8,295 nt of DNA from Betaproteobacteria bacterium (lineage in GTDB: Bacteria > Pseudomonadota > Gammaproteobacteria > Burkholderiales > SG8-39): assembly GCA_019245555.1 (NCBI GenBank), contig JAFARH010000404.1:1-8295 (forward strand), written 5' to 3'. Positions 1-5,850 of the stretch are shown piece after piece. The first letter of the stretch is position 1. Each line of letters opens with the position of its first letter. The position numbers and the translations under genes are program-made. Under the pieces are notes generated by a model, which made no database searches, was not told the origin of the DNA, and saw only the letters and a list, made by a program, of their open reading frames with translations.

Positions 1-53
1 GAACCGGTGACCAGCGCGACCTTGCCGTTCAGATCAAAAAGGGATTTGCTCAT
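1..53 (-). CDS. Short-chain dehydrogenase/reductase (SDR), N-terminal fragment
   Basis: Only the first 17 codons and two bases of the next are inside the window; the gene runs off the left edge. On the minus strand the ATG is at 53-51 and the peptide reads MSKSLFDLNGKVALVTG followed by a serine codon start (TCN). The pattern 'L-G-K-V-A-L-V-T-G-S' is the first beta strand and the start of the TGxxxGxG dinucleotide-binding motif of classical SDR oxidoreductases, which use NAD(H) or NADP(H). The substrate cannot be told from this fragment. It is divergent from the IclR-family gene at 175, a common layout in which the regulator controls the neighbouring catabolic gene. No strong ribosome binding site is seen upstream. 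The left arm of an inverted repeat touches its start codon, which would suit repression. Confidence 0.8.
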   Translation of the reverse strand, partial: MSKSLFDLNGKVALVTG

Positions 54-117
54 TTCGCTATGTGGAACCCGAGATGACTAAGTTGACAGGCCGCCGCCGG
101 TGGCCAGAATAGCGAAA
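53..117. repeat. 9-bp inverted repeat flanking the divergent promoter (candidate IclR operator)
   Basis: TTTCGCTAT at 53-61 is exactly the reverse complement of ATAGCGAAA at 109-117. Just inside each arm the similarity continues in part (GTGG at 62-65 against CCA at 104-106). The left arm touches the SDR start codon and the right arm covers the predicted -10 and start site of the regulator promoter. IclR-family dimers often bind dyad sites between a regulator and a divergent target, so this is a good operator candidate. The 47-bp space between arms is wide for a single dimer, so two dimers or a DNA loop would be needed. Confidence 0.45.
83..110 (+). promoter_or_regulatory. Predicted sigma-70 promoter for the IclR-family gene
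   Basis: An exact TTGACA -35 hexamer lies at 83-88. With a 16-bp spacer, CAGAAT at 105-110 matches 4 of 6 positions of the -10 consensus. Transcription would start near 116-118, about 58 nt ahead of the ATG at 175. A possible upstream GTG start at 100 would lie inside this promoter, which favours the ATG. The -10 match is only moderate, so this is a prediction. Confidence 0.5.
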
Positions 118-125
118 CGCGAAAC
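112..125. repeat. Tandem GCGAAAC direct repeat
   Basis: GCGAAAC occurs twice back to back at 112-118 and 119-125, just at or downstream of the predicted transcription start of the regulator. The core GCGAAA is also the inverted half-site at 53-58 (TTTCGC). Three copies of one hexamer within 75 bp of a divergent promoter suggest protein-binding half-sites rather than coding constraint, as the stretch is non-coding if the regulator starts at 175. Confidence 0.4.
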
Positions 126-154
126 ATCCTGCCTTAACCCCCAAGAAATCAATC

Positions 155-162
155 AGGAAGGA
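155..162 (+). promoter_or_regulatory. Shine-Dalgarno that fixes the IclR start at 175
   Basis: AGGAAGGA at 155-162 lies 12 nt before the ATG at 175. It is the only strong ribosome binding site in this leader. The in-frame GTG at 100 has no such site and lies within the predicted promoter. Confidence 0.7.
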
Positions 163-174
163 AACCGAACTCCC

Positions 175-1008
175 ATGGGCGCGCCCGAAACTGCACCCGT
201 CGCACCTCTCGCAACACCCCCTGGCACGTTCAGCTACGAGCACGAAGGGGATCGGCAGTTTGCCACCACACTTGCCCGCGGGCTCGAAGTACTGCGTTGC
301 TTCACGCCCCTCGAGCCGCTGCTTGGTAATAAGGAAATCTCGGTGCGCACGGGGCTCCCGAAGCCCACGGTATCTCGTCTTACGTACACGCTGACGAAGC
401 TCGGTTACCTGCGCCACAACATGCGTCTTGGCAAGTACCAGCTCGGCTCGGCAGTGCTGTCGATCGGCTATCCGCTGCTCGCCTCGATGAACGTGCGCCA
501 GGTGGCGCGACCGCTCATGAAAGAGCTGGCCGACTATTGCGTGGGCTCCGTGTCGATGGGCGTTCGCGATCGCCTCAACATGGTCTATGTCGAGTCGTGC
601 CGCAGCGGCAATGGCATCACCACGCTCCCCGACATCGGCACGTCGGTACCGATCTCGCATTCCGTGATTGGCCGCGCATTCCTCGCCGCTTGCACCCCGC
701 CAGAGCGCGAAGCGGTGCTGAACCAGATGAAGGTGAAGGAGCCGGAGTCGCATCGCAAATACCGCGCCCCCATCGACAAGTCGCTCGAAGATATCCGCGC
801 ACGCGGTTTCTGCGCCTCGAGCGGCGAGCTGCGTCGCGAAGTGCATGCGGTCGGCGTGCCGATGCGGCGCACGGTGGATGGCGAGATCGTCGCCTTCAAC
901 TGCATCGTCCCGGCCTTCATGGTGAAGAAGGGACAGCTCGAGGACGACCTCGGGCCGCGCCTCGTCGCCATGGTGCGCAACATCGAAGCCAACCTGGGGT
1001 TGCACTGA
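175..1008 (+). CDS. IclR-family transcriptional regulator
   Basis: This 277-residue protein is a DNA-binding regulator of the IclR family, cytoplasmic, normally a dimer or tetramer controlling a small catabolic operon. Residues 31-95 form the winged helix-turn-helix: 'TLARGLEVLRCF' opens it, 'NKEISVRTGLPKPTVSRLTYTL' (about 52-73) is the helix-turn-helix, and 'GKYQLGSAVL' is the wing. Residues about 105-275 are the GAF-like effector domain, with the typical 'ISHSVIGRAFLA' (160-171) and 'GELRREVHAVGVPM' (217-230) stretches. The opening 'ARGLEVLRCF' resembles the PcaR/PobR branch that senses aromatic or carboxylic acids, but the ligand is unknown. I chose ATG 175 because of the strong upstream Shine-Dalgarno; a GTG at 100 would add 25 residues of low-quality sequence. 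It is divergent from an SDR gene, with a candidate operator between them. Its stop overlaps the probable start of the channel gene downstream. Confidence 0.93.
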   Translation: MGAPETAPVAPLATPPGTFSYEHEGDRQFATTLARGLEVLRCFTPLEPLLGNKEISVRTGLPKPTVSRLTYTLTKLGYLRHNMRLGKYQLGSAVLSIGYPLLASMNVRQVARPLMKELADYCVGSVSMGVRDRLNMVYVESCRSGNGITTLPDIGTSVPISHSVIGRAFLAACTPPEREAVLNQMKVKEPESHRKYRAPIDKSLEDIRARGFCASSGELRREVHAVGVPMRRTVDGEIVAFNCIVPAFMVKKGQLEDDLGPRLVAMVRNIEANLGLH

Positions 1009-1844
1009 CCGAAAAGGCCTTCGAGGCCTTCGGCGCGCATGCACTGCGCGTAGTCGTCATCCTGCTGCTTGCATGGGCGTTCCTGGTGGTCGCGGAACGG
1101 CTGATCCGCCTGTTCCGCGCACAGATGGGCCGGCGCATCGGGCCCGACGAAGTCACCCGCGTCGAAACCCTGGCGCGCGTCTTCCACTACGCGGCGACCA
1201 TCGTTACCTGCCTCGTCGCCGGAATGGCCGTGCTGGATGCGCTCGGCATCTCGATCGCGCCACTCCTCGCCACCGCCGGCGTCGCCGGCCTCGCCATCGG
1301 CTTCGGCGCGCAAAGCCTCGTCAAGGATTACTTTACTGGCTTGTTCCTCCTGATCGAGGACCAGATCCGCGAGGGCGACGTAGTCGAGATCTCGGGCAAA
1401 GCCGGCGTGGTGGAGGAAGTGACGCTTCGCTATGTGCGGCTGCGCGACGGCGACGGCTTCGTGCACTTCATACCGAATGGCGAGATCAAGCTCGTCACCA
1501 ACCGCACGCGGGGCTTCGCCCGCGCCGTGATGGACGTCGGCGTCGGCTACGGCGTGGACATCGACCAGGCTTTGGCCGTGATGCGGGAGGTCGGCCAGGC
1601 AATGCGGACCGATGAGAAGTGGAAGCAGAAGATCGCCGACGACCTCGAAGTGCTCGGCGTGGACAAGCTGGACAATTCCGCCGTCGTGCTGCGCGTCCAG
1701 CTACGCGTCGTGCCGCCCACCGAGCGCGACAACGTCAGGCGCGAGTATTTGAAACGCGTCAAGCTAGCCTTCGACGAACGCGGCATCGAAATGCCATTTC
1801 CGACGCTCACGCTGCGCGGCGTCGCTCTGCCCAGCCCGAAATAA
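1005..1844 (+). CDS. Small MscS-type mechanosensitive ion channel, non-canonical start
   Basis: A 279-residue inner-membrane channel of the MscS family, which opens under membrane tension to release solutes in hypo-osmotic shock; E. coli MscS has 286 residues. Numbering from CTG 1005: TM1 is about 12-30, TM2 about 61-80, and the pore-lining TM3 is about 84-115, rich in Gly/Ala ('TAGVAGLAIGFGAQSLVKDY'). The beta domain follows (about 116-170; 'GDVVEISGKAG', 'FIPNGEI'), then the alpha/beta cytoplasmic domain ending near 'PFPTLTL' (265-271). The start is uncertain: the frame stays open upstream inside iclR, but there is no ATG, GTG or TTG between there and TM1. The first candidates, GTG 1086 and ATG 1125, would destroy TM1. 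CTG 1005 overlaps the regulator's TGA (CTGA) and follows a GGGG stretch, so it is my best choice. Family assignment is firm; the start is not. The 3' end overlaps the convergent gene by 38 bp. Confidence 0.85.
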   Translation: MTEKAFEAFGAHALRVVVILLLAWAFLVVAERLIRLFRAQMGRRIGPDEVTRVETLARVFHYAATIVTCLVAGMAVLDALGISIAPLLATAGVAGLAIGFGAQSLVKDYFTGLFLLIEDQIREGDVVEISGKAGVVEEVTLRYVRLRDGDGFVHFIPNGEIKLVTNRTRGFARAVMDVGVGYGVDIDQALAVMREVGQAMRTDEKWKQKIADDLEVLGVDKLDNSAVVLRVQLRVVPPTERDNVRREYLKRVKLAFDERGIEMPFPTLTLRGVALPSPK

Positions 1845-2613
1845 TCGCCTGCAGCCGGCGCACGCCGTCGGTCAGCGCTGCCGGACCAGGTTGCAGGATC
1901 TCAGCCGACTTCACCTCGTGCAGCTCGCCGTCGCGCACGGCGGGCACGCTCGCCCATCCCGCCCGCTCTCGCACGCGCTCGGGCCGAAATTTCTTGCCGC
2001 ACCACGACGCGATCAGGATGTCCGGCGCCGCCCGCTTCACCGCATCCGCTGTCACGATTCGTCCGGTTGCCGCCTGCGAGCGTGAGAGCTCGGCGAAGAC
2101 GTCTTCGCCGCCGGCGATCGACACCAGCTCGCTCACCCAGCGGATGCCGCTGATCATCGGGTCGTCCCACTCCTCGAAGTAGACGCGCGGTCGCCTTGGC
2201 AGCCGCTGTGCCGCGGCGCGCACAGCATCGAGGTTGGTTTGCAGTTCGTCGAGCAGCTTCTCTCCGCGATCGGTCGCGCCGACCATCGACGAAAGCACGA
2301 GCACCATCGAGAGGATCTCGTCGATGGAGCGCTGGTTGAAGAGCACGACGTTAAGCCCCGCCTTCGCGAGGTCGCGACCGATATCCGCCTGCAGGTCAGA
2401 GAACCCCAAAACCAAATCGGGCTTCAGCGCGAGGATCGCGTCGTTCTTTGCGGAGAGGAAGGCCGAGACTCGGGGCTTCTCACGCCGCGCGCGCGGCGGC
2501 CGCACGGTATAGCCGGAAATGCCGACGATGCGACGCTCCTCGCCGAGAAGATAGAGCGTCTCGGTCGTTTCCTCGGTAAGGCATACGATGCGCTCCGGGT
2601 AACGTGCAGCCAT
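1807..2613 (-). CDS. BtuF-like helical-backbone substrate-binding protein, no signal peptide
   Basis: A 268-residue protein of the BtuF/FepB/TroA-like class III periplasmic-binding fold, usually the vitamin B12 or iron-siderophore receptor of an ABC importer. The two-lobe layout is visible. 'RIVCLTEETTETLYLLGEERRIVG' begins the N-lobe (8-31), with 'GYTVRPP' at 34-40 and 'ILALKPDLVLGFSD' (60-73) as the hallmark strand. A long linking helix spans about 96-137, and the C-lobe has 'RVYFEEWDDPMISG' (143-156), 'ELVSIAGGEDVF' (162-173) and 'AAPDILIAS' (195-203). Length matches E. coli BtuF (266 with signal). Oddly there is no signal peptide or lipobox: the protein begins MAARYPERIV and an in-frame TAA sits at 2622-2620, so the start cannot lie further upstream. 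It may act in the cytoplasm or is a family branch of other function. No permease or ATPase gene is adjacent. It is divergent from the racemase gene across 16 bp. Ligand specificity is not shown by the sequence. Confidence 0.85.
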   Translation of the reverse strand: MAARYPERIVCLTEETTETLYLLGEERRIVGISGYTVRPPRARREKPRVSAFLSAKNDAILALKPDLVLGFSDLQADIGRDLAKAGLNVVLFNQRSIDEILSMVLVLSSMVGATDRGEKLLDELQTNLDAVRAAAQRLPRRPRVYFEEWDDPMISGIRWVSELVSIAGGEDVFAELSRSQAATGRIVTADAVKRAAPDILIASWCGKKFRPERVRERAGWASVPAVRDGELHEVKSAEILQPGPAALTDGVRRLQAIISGWAERRRAA

Positions 2614-2629
2614 TGGGTATTATCAAACC
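2614..2629. promoter_or_regulatory. 16-bp divergent gap with back-to-back -10-like elements
   Basis: The whole space between two divergent start codons is 16 bp. It contains TATTAT at 2618-2623 on the plus strand and GATAAT at 2624-2619 on the minus strand, each 5 of 6 to the TATAAT consensus. They end 6 and 5 nt from the two start codons, so transcripts would be leaderless or nearly so. Neither gene has a recognisable Shine-Dalgarno. I found no good -35 at normal spacing for either direction, so promoters further inside the opposing genes are equally possible. Confidence 0.35.
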
Positions 2630-3769
2630 ATGGCTGGCCCGCTCGCAGGCGTGAAGGTCCTCGAGTTCGAAGCGATCGGCCCCGCACCATTCGCCGGCAT
2701 GCTGCTCGCTGACATGGGCGCCGATGTGCTCGTGGTCGATCGGCCTGCTTCTTCCGGGCTCGGCTTGAAGCGCGAACGCTGGTACGACGTGATGCTCCGC
2801 GGCAAGCGCTCGGTCACGCTCGACTTGAAGTCATCCAATGAAGCCGCCCTCGCACTCATTGCTAGAGCCGATGTCCTCATCGAAGGATTCCGCCCGGGCG
2901 TGATGGAGCGTCTCGGAATTGGCCCCGACGCGGCACTCAAGGCAAACCCGCGACTGGTCTATGGCCGCATGACGGGCTGGGGCCAGGAAGGTCCGCTTGC
3001 GGCGCGCGCCGGCCATGACATCAACTACATCGCGCTCGCCGGCGTGCTCCATGCGTTCGGCCGCAAGGGCCAAGCCCCGGTGCCACCGCTGAATCTGATC
3101 GGCGATTTCGGCGGCGGCGGCATGTTCCTCGCCTTCGGTGTGGCGTGCGCGCTCCTCGAGGCCCGTCGCTCCGGGCGCGGGCAGGTGGTCGACGCCGCGA
3201 TGGTCGACGGCACAGCGATCCTCGCCGCCATGTTCAGCGGCTTTCTCGCCGGTGGACAGTGGAGCGAGGAACGCGGCGCCAACATCCTCGACACCGGCGC
3301 TCCCTGGTACGACGTCTATGAGACCGCGGACCGCAAATACGTCGCGATCGGCGCGATCGAGGACAAGTTCTTTGCCGAGCTCGCTGCGAAGCTCAAGCTC
3401 CTCGATCTTCCACCGCAGCACGATCGGTCGCAATGGCCGAAGATGCGCCAGCGATTCGCCGAAACCTTCAAATCAAAGACGCGCGACGACTGGTGCCGCA
3501 TCTTCGAGGGTGCCGACGCATGCTTCGCGCCCGTGCTCTCATGGTCGGAAGCGCGCACGCATCCACACTCAACCGCTCGTTCCGCCTACGTGAACGTCAG
3601 CAACGTCGATCAACCGGCGCCAGCGCCGCGCTTCTCGCGCACCGGTACCAGCGTGCCGCAGCCGCCGCCGGAGCGCGGCCAGGGTGGAAGGGACGCGCTG
3701 GCCGATTGGGGTTTCGATGCCGCGCAGATGAAGCGGCTAGAATCGCTCGGCCTCGGAATAAAGGAATAA
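2630..3769 (+). CDS. Alpha-methylacyl-CoA racemase-like enzyme (CaiB/BaiF family III CoA-transferase fold)
   Basis: A 379-residue cytoplasmic enzyme of the CaiB/BaiF family, the racemase branch rather than the true CoA-transferases. AMACR/MCR enzymes epimerise 2-methylacyl-CoA thioesters through an enolate so that branched acids can enter beta-oxidation. The start 'GVKVLEFEAIGPAPFAGMLLADMGADV' region (7-33) is the standard family N-terminus. Residues matching the catalytic set of Mycobacterium MCR (His126, Asp156, Glu241) are present at His129 ('GHDINY'), Asp159 ('LIGDFGGGG') and Glu244 ('AIEDKF'), all with the same +3 offset. CoA-transferases usually lack this His. Asp37-Arg38 lie where the CoA adenine is bound. 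The protein ends with the usual 'PRFSRT' loop and a C-terminal helix. It is the first gene of a plus-strand unit; the stop is 3 nt before the DUF47 start. A role in branched fatty acid, bile acid or aryl-propionate metabolism cannot be chosen from sequence alone. Confidence 0.88.
   Translation: MAGPLAGVKVLEFEAIGPAPFAGMLLADMGADVLVVDRPASSGLGLKRERWYDVMLRGKRSVTLDLKSSNEAALALIARADVLIEGFRPGVMERLGIGPDAALKANPRLVYGRMTGWGQEGPLAARAGHDINYIALAGVLHAFGRKGQAPVPPLNLIGDFGGGGMFLAFGVACALLEARRSGRGQVVDAAMVDGTAILAAMFSGFLAGGQWSEERGANILDTGAPWYDVYETADRKYVAIGAIEDKFFAELAAKLKLLDLPPQHDRSQWPKMRQRFAETFKSKTRDDWCRIFEGADACFAPVLSWSEARTHPHSTARSAYVNVSNVDQPAPAPRFSRTGTSVPQPPPERGQGGRDALADWGFDAAQMKRLESLGLGIKE
3761..3765 (+). promoter_or_regulatory. 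Ribosome binding site of the DUF47 gene within the racemase stop region
   Basis: AAGGA at 3761-3765 lies 7 nt before the ATG at 3773 and inside the last codons of the racemase gene, so the two genes are very likely co-transcribed and translated in sequence. Confidence 0.6.
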
Positions 3770-3772
3770 GAA

Positions 3773-4399
3773 ATGCTTGGACGCCTGATGCCCCGCGAGG
3801 GCAAGTTCTTCGACCTGTTCAACGCCCATGGCGAGCGCATCGTCGAAGGCAGCAAGGAGCTCGCGGCGATGATCGGCACGTTCAGCGAGCTCGACGCGCA
3901 CGCCCGGCGCATCGACGACGCCGAGCGCGCGGCGGACAAGATCACGCACGAATGCATCTCGCTCCTGCACAAGACCTTCATCACGCCGTTCGATCGCGAG
4001 CAGATCCACAGCTTGATCACCTCGATGGACGACATCCTGGACCTCATCCAGGACGTGGCCGAGTCGATCGCGCTCTACGACCTGCGCAGCGTGACGCCCG
4101 AGGCGAAGCAGCTCGCCGAGATCTGCCAGCTCTCCTGCGACCGCGTGAAGGCGACGGTGGCCCTCCTCACCAACGTGAAGAGCTCGGCGGCGATCCTCAA
4201 GCTGTGCGAAGAGATCGACCGCCTAGAGTCGGATGCCGATCGCGTGATGCGCTCCGCCATGTCGAAGCTCTTCCGCGAGGAGAATGACCTCAAGCAGGTG
4301 ATGAAGCTGCGGGTGATCTACGACCTGCTCGAATCCATCACCGACCGCTGCGAGGACGTGGCAAACATCATCGAAGGCATCGTCCTAGAGAACTCCTGA
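3773..4399 (+). CDS. DUF47/PhoU-like Pit accessory protein
   Basis: A 208-residue soluble, all-helical protein of the DUF47 family (YkaA-like, TIGR00153 type), distant kin of PhoU. It has no signal peptide or membrane segment. Two helical repeats with acidic metal-binding-type motifs are visible: 'IDDAERAADKITHE' (47-60) and 'EEIDRLESDADRVM' (146-159). A third acidic cluster 'ITDRCEDVANIIEGI' (189-203) follows the conserved 'KLRVIYDLLE' (178-187). Proteins of this family are nearly always encoded beside a Pit-type phosphate transporter and are thought to modulate it; that is exactly the case here, with TGA and ATG sharing a base (TGATG) at 4397-4401. The length is normal for the family. The biochemical mechanism of DUF47 proteins is not settled, so the regulatory role is family knowledge plus context. 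Confidence 0.92.
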   Translation: MLGRLMPREGKFFDLFNAHGERIVEGSKELAAMIGTFSELDAHARRIDDAERAADKITHECISLLHKTFITPFDREQIHSLITSMDDILDLIQDVAESIALYDLRSVTPEAKQLAEICQLSCDRVKATVALLTNVKSSAAILKLCEEIDRLESDADRVMRSAMSKLFREENDLKQVMKLRVIYDLLESITDRCEDVANIIEGIVLENS

Positions 4400-5412
4400 T
4401 GGAAGGCCAGCTGAGCCTGGGGATACTCCTCGGGCTGATCATTGTCGCCCTCGCGTTCGACTTCATGAACGGCTTTCACGACGCCGCCAACGGCATTTCC
4501 ACCGTCGTGTCGACGCGGGTGCTGAAGCCGTATCAGGCGGTGATCATCGCCGCGCTGATGAATTTCATCGCCGTCTTCATCTTCCACTTGAGCGTCGCCA
4601 CCACTGTCGGCAAGGGCATCATCGACCAAGGCATCGTCGATCATTACGTCGTACTCGGCGCCCTGATCGGCGCGATCTCCTGGAACATCATCACCTGGTA
4701 CTACGGCATTCCCTCTTCGTCTTCGCACGCGCTCATCGGCGGCCTCGTCGGCGCCGGCGTCGCCAAGGCGGGCACCTGGGCACTGATACCGGCCGGAATC
4801 CTGAAGACGGTGGCCTTCATCTTCATTTCACCCTTCCTCGGCTTCCTGATCGGCTCGCTCCTCTACGTGGCGATTTCATGGATGTTCGTCCGCTCGACCC
4901 CGAGCCGTGTCGATCGGATCTTCCGCCGCTTGCAGCTCTTCTCCTCCTCGCTCTACAGCCTCGGCCACGGCGGCAACGACGCGCAGAAAACGATCGGCAT
5001 CATCTGGATGCTCCTCATCGCGGGCGGCTACACCGGCACGGCGGATCCGGTGCCGGGCTGGGTAGTGATCGCCTGCTATGTGACGATCGGCCTTGGCACG
5101 ATGTTCGGCGGCTGGCGCATCGTCAAGACGATGGGACAGCGCATCACCAAGATCCGGCCGCCGAGCGGATTCTGCGCCGAGTTGTCGGGCTCCATCACGC
5201 TCTTTCTCGCAACGGGGCTTGGCATTCCCGTGTCGACGACGCACACGATCACGGGCTCGATCGTCGGTGTCGGCTCAGCGCAATCGGTCTCGGCGGTGCG
5301 TTGGGGCCTCGCCGGCAACATCTTGTGGGCCTGGATCCTCACCATCCCGTGCTCAGCCTTCATCGCCGGGCTGGCCTGGTGGGTGGCCCGGGTGACCCTC
5401 GTCCCTCACTAG
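4399..5412 (+). CDS. pit: Low-affinity inorganic phosphate transporter, Pit family
   Basis: A 337-residue inner-membrane protein of the PiT family (PF01384), which takes up phosphate or metal-phosphate complexes by ion symport. The family's internal duplication is clear: 'GFHDAANG' (25-32) with 'GIPSSSSHALIGGLVG' (103-118) in the first half, and 'GHGGNDAQKTIG' (189-200) with 'GIPVSTTHTITGSIVG' (275-290) in the second. The Asn-Asp/His-Asp signatures line the substrate site. About ten hydrophobic helices can be seen: for example 8-24, 46-66, 84-101, 110-122, 129-160, 197-210, 220-237, 262-272 and 306-330. It is shorter than E. coli PitA (499 residues) but normal for the bacterial short form found with DUF47. 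The start overlaps the DUF47 stop by one base, so translation is probably coupled. It ends 3 nt from the convergent copper chaperone gene, with no obvious terminator between. Confidence 0.95.
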   Translation: MEGQLSLGILLGLIIVALAFDFMNGFHDAANGISTVVSTRVLKPYQAVIIAALMNFIAVFIFHLSVATTVGKGIIDQGIVDHYVVLGALIGAISWNIITWYYGIPSSSSHALIGGLVGAGVAKAGTWALIPAGILKTVAFIFISPFLGFLIGSLLYVAISWMFVRSTPSRVDRIFRRLQLFSSSLYSLGHGGNDAQKTIGIIWMLLIAGGYTGTADPVPGWVVIACYVTIGLGTMFGGWRIVKTMGQRITKIRPPSGFCAELSGSITLFLATGLGIPVSTTHTITGSIVGVGSAQSVSAVRWGLAGNILWAWILTIPCSAFIAGLAWWVARVTLVPH

Positions 5413-5415
5413 ACG

Positions 5416-5850
5416 CTAATGGCTGTGCTTGCCGGTGTCGGTGAGCCGGCCGACCTGCAGCTCGGTCTTTACTTCGCCCGCGCGCTCGAAGCGCAGTGTC
5501 AGCGGCACCTTGTCGCCTTCCTTGAGCGGCGCCTTCACGTTCATGAGCATCAGGTGCGCGCCGCCGGGCTTGAGCTCGTAGCTCCCGCCGGCAGGAATGT
5601 CGAAGCCCTTCACTTCGCGCATGCGGAAGATGTCGCCTTCCTTCACCGTCACGTGGGTCTCGACCTTCTCCGCGACGGGCGAGCTTGCCGACACCAGCTT
5701 GTCTGGCGCCTTCCCCGCGTTCTTGATGGTCATGTAGCCGGCGGCGATCTGCGCCCCCGGCGCAGTGGCTCGGGTCCATGCGTCGGTAACCGTGACTTGC
5801 GCCATCGCCGGCGCGGCAATGAACGCGACTAGCAGCAATGCAGTCTTCAT
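5416..5850 (-). CDS. Periplasmic copper chaperone, PCu(A)C family
   Basis: A 144-residue exported protein. Residues 1-17 (MKTALLLVAFIAAPAMA) are a Sec signal peptide with an AMA-Q cleavage site. The mature domain is the PCu(A)C beta-sandwich ('TVTDAWTRATAPGAQIAAGY', 'KLVSASSPVAEKVETH'). The copper-binding pattern H-x10-M-x21-H-x-M is exact: His66, Met77, His99 and Met101. Such proteins hold Cu(I) in the periplasm and deliver it to the CuA centre of cytochrome c oxidase, often with SCO1. A C-terminal 'KHSH' adds two more histidines. The ATG at 5850 is chosen because the signal peptide starts there and a ribosome binding site precedes it. The frame stays open far upstream inside the ligase gene, but that part is not protein-like. 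It overlaps the ligase stop by 4 nt (ATGA), an unexpected partner; no oxidase or SCO gene is near. Confidence 0.93.
   Translation of the reverse strand: MKTALLLVAFIAAPAMAQVTVTDAWTRATAPGAQIAAGYMTIKNAGKAPDKLVSASSPVAEKVETHVTVKEGDIFRMREVKGFDIPAGGSYELKPGGAHLMLMNVKAPLKEGDKVPLTLRFERAGEVKTELQVGRLTDTGKHSH

Noticed and set aside
537..1004. Long N-terminal extension of the MscS frame from an ATG at 537
   Set aside because: The translated part is Arg/His-rich shadow of IclR and has no membrane or domain features; the channel homology begins only near 1005-1040.
996..1010. Programmed -1 frameshift fusing IclR to MscS at GGGGTTGCACTGA
   Set aside because: The frames are offset by -1, but the site is not a proper slippery heptamer (TTG would have to re-pair on GTT) and no IclR-MscS fusion is known to me.
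58..1044. A 328-residue minus-strand open frame opposite the IclR gene
   Set aside because: It is a mirror of the IclR coding strand in a high-GC genome, rich in His, Arg and Ala, with no domain features, and the IclR frame is clearly real.
1426..1436. Second copy of TTCGCTATGTG (also at 54-64, part of the left operator arm)
   Set aside because: It lies within conserved MscS codons (LRYVR), and several 11-bp matches are expected by chance in this length.
5413..5415. Terminator between pit and the copper chaperone
   Set aside because: The gap is 3 bp and I see no GC-rich hairpin followed by a T-run on either strand around the two stops.
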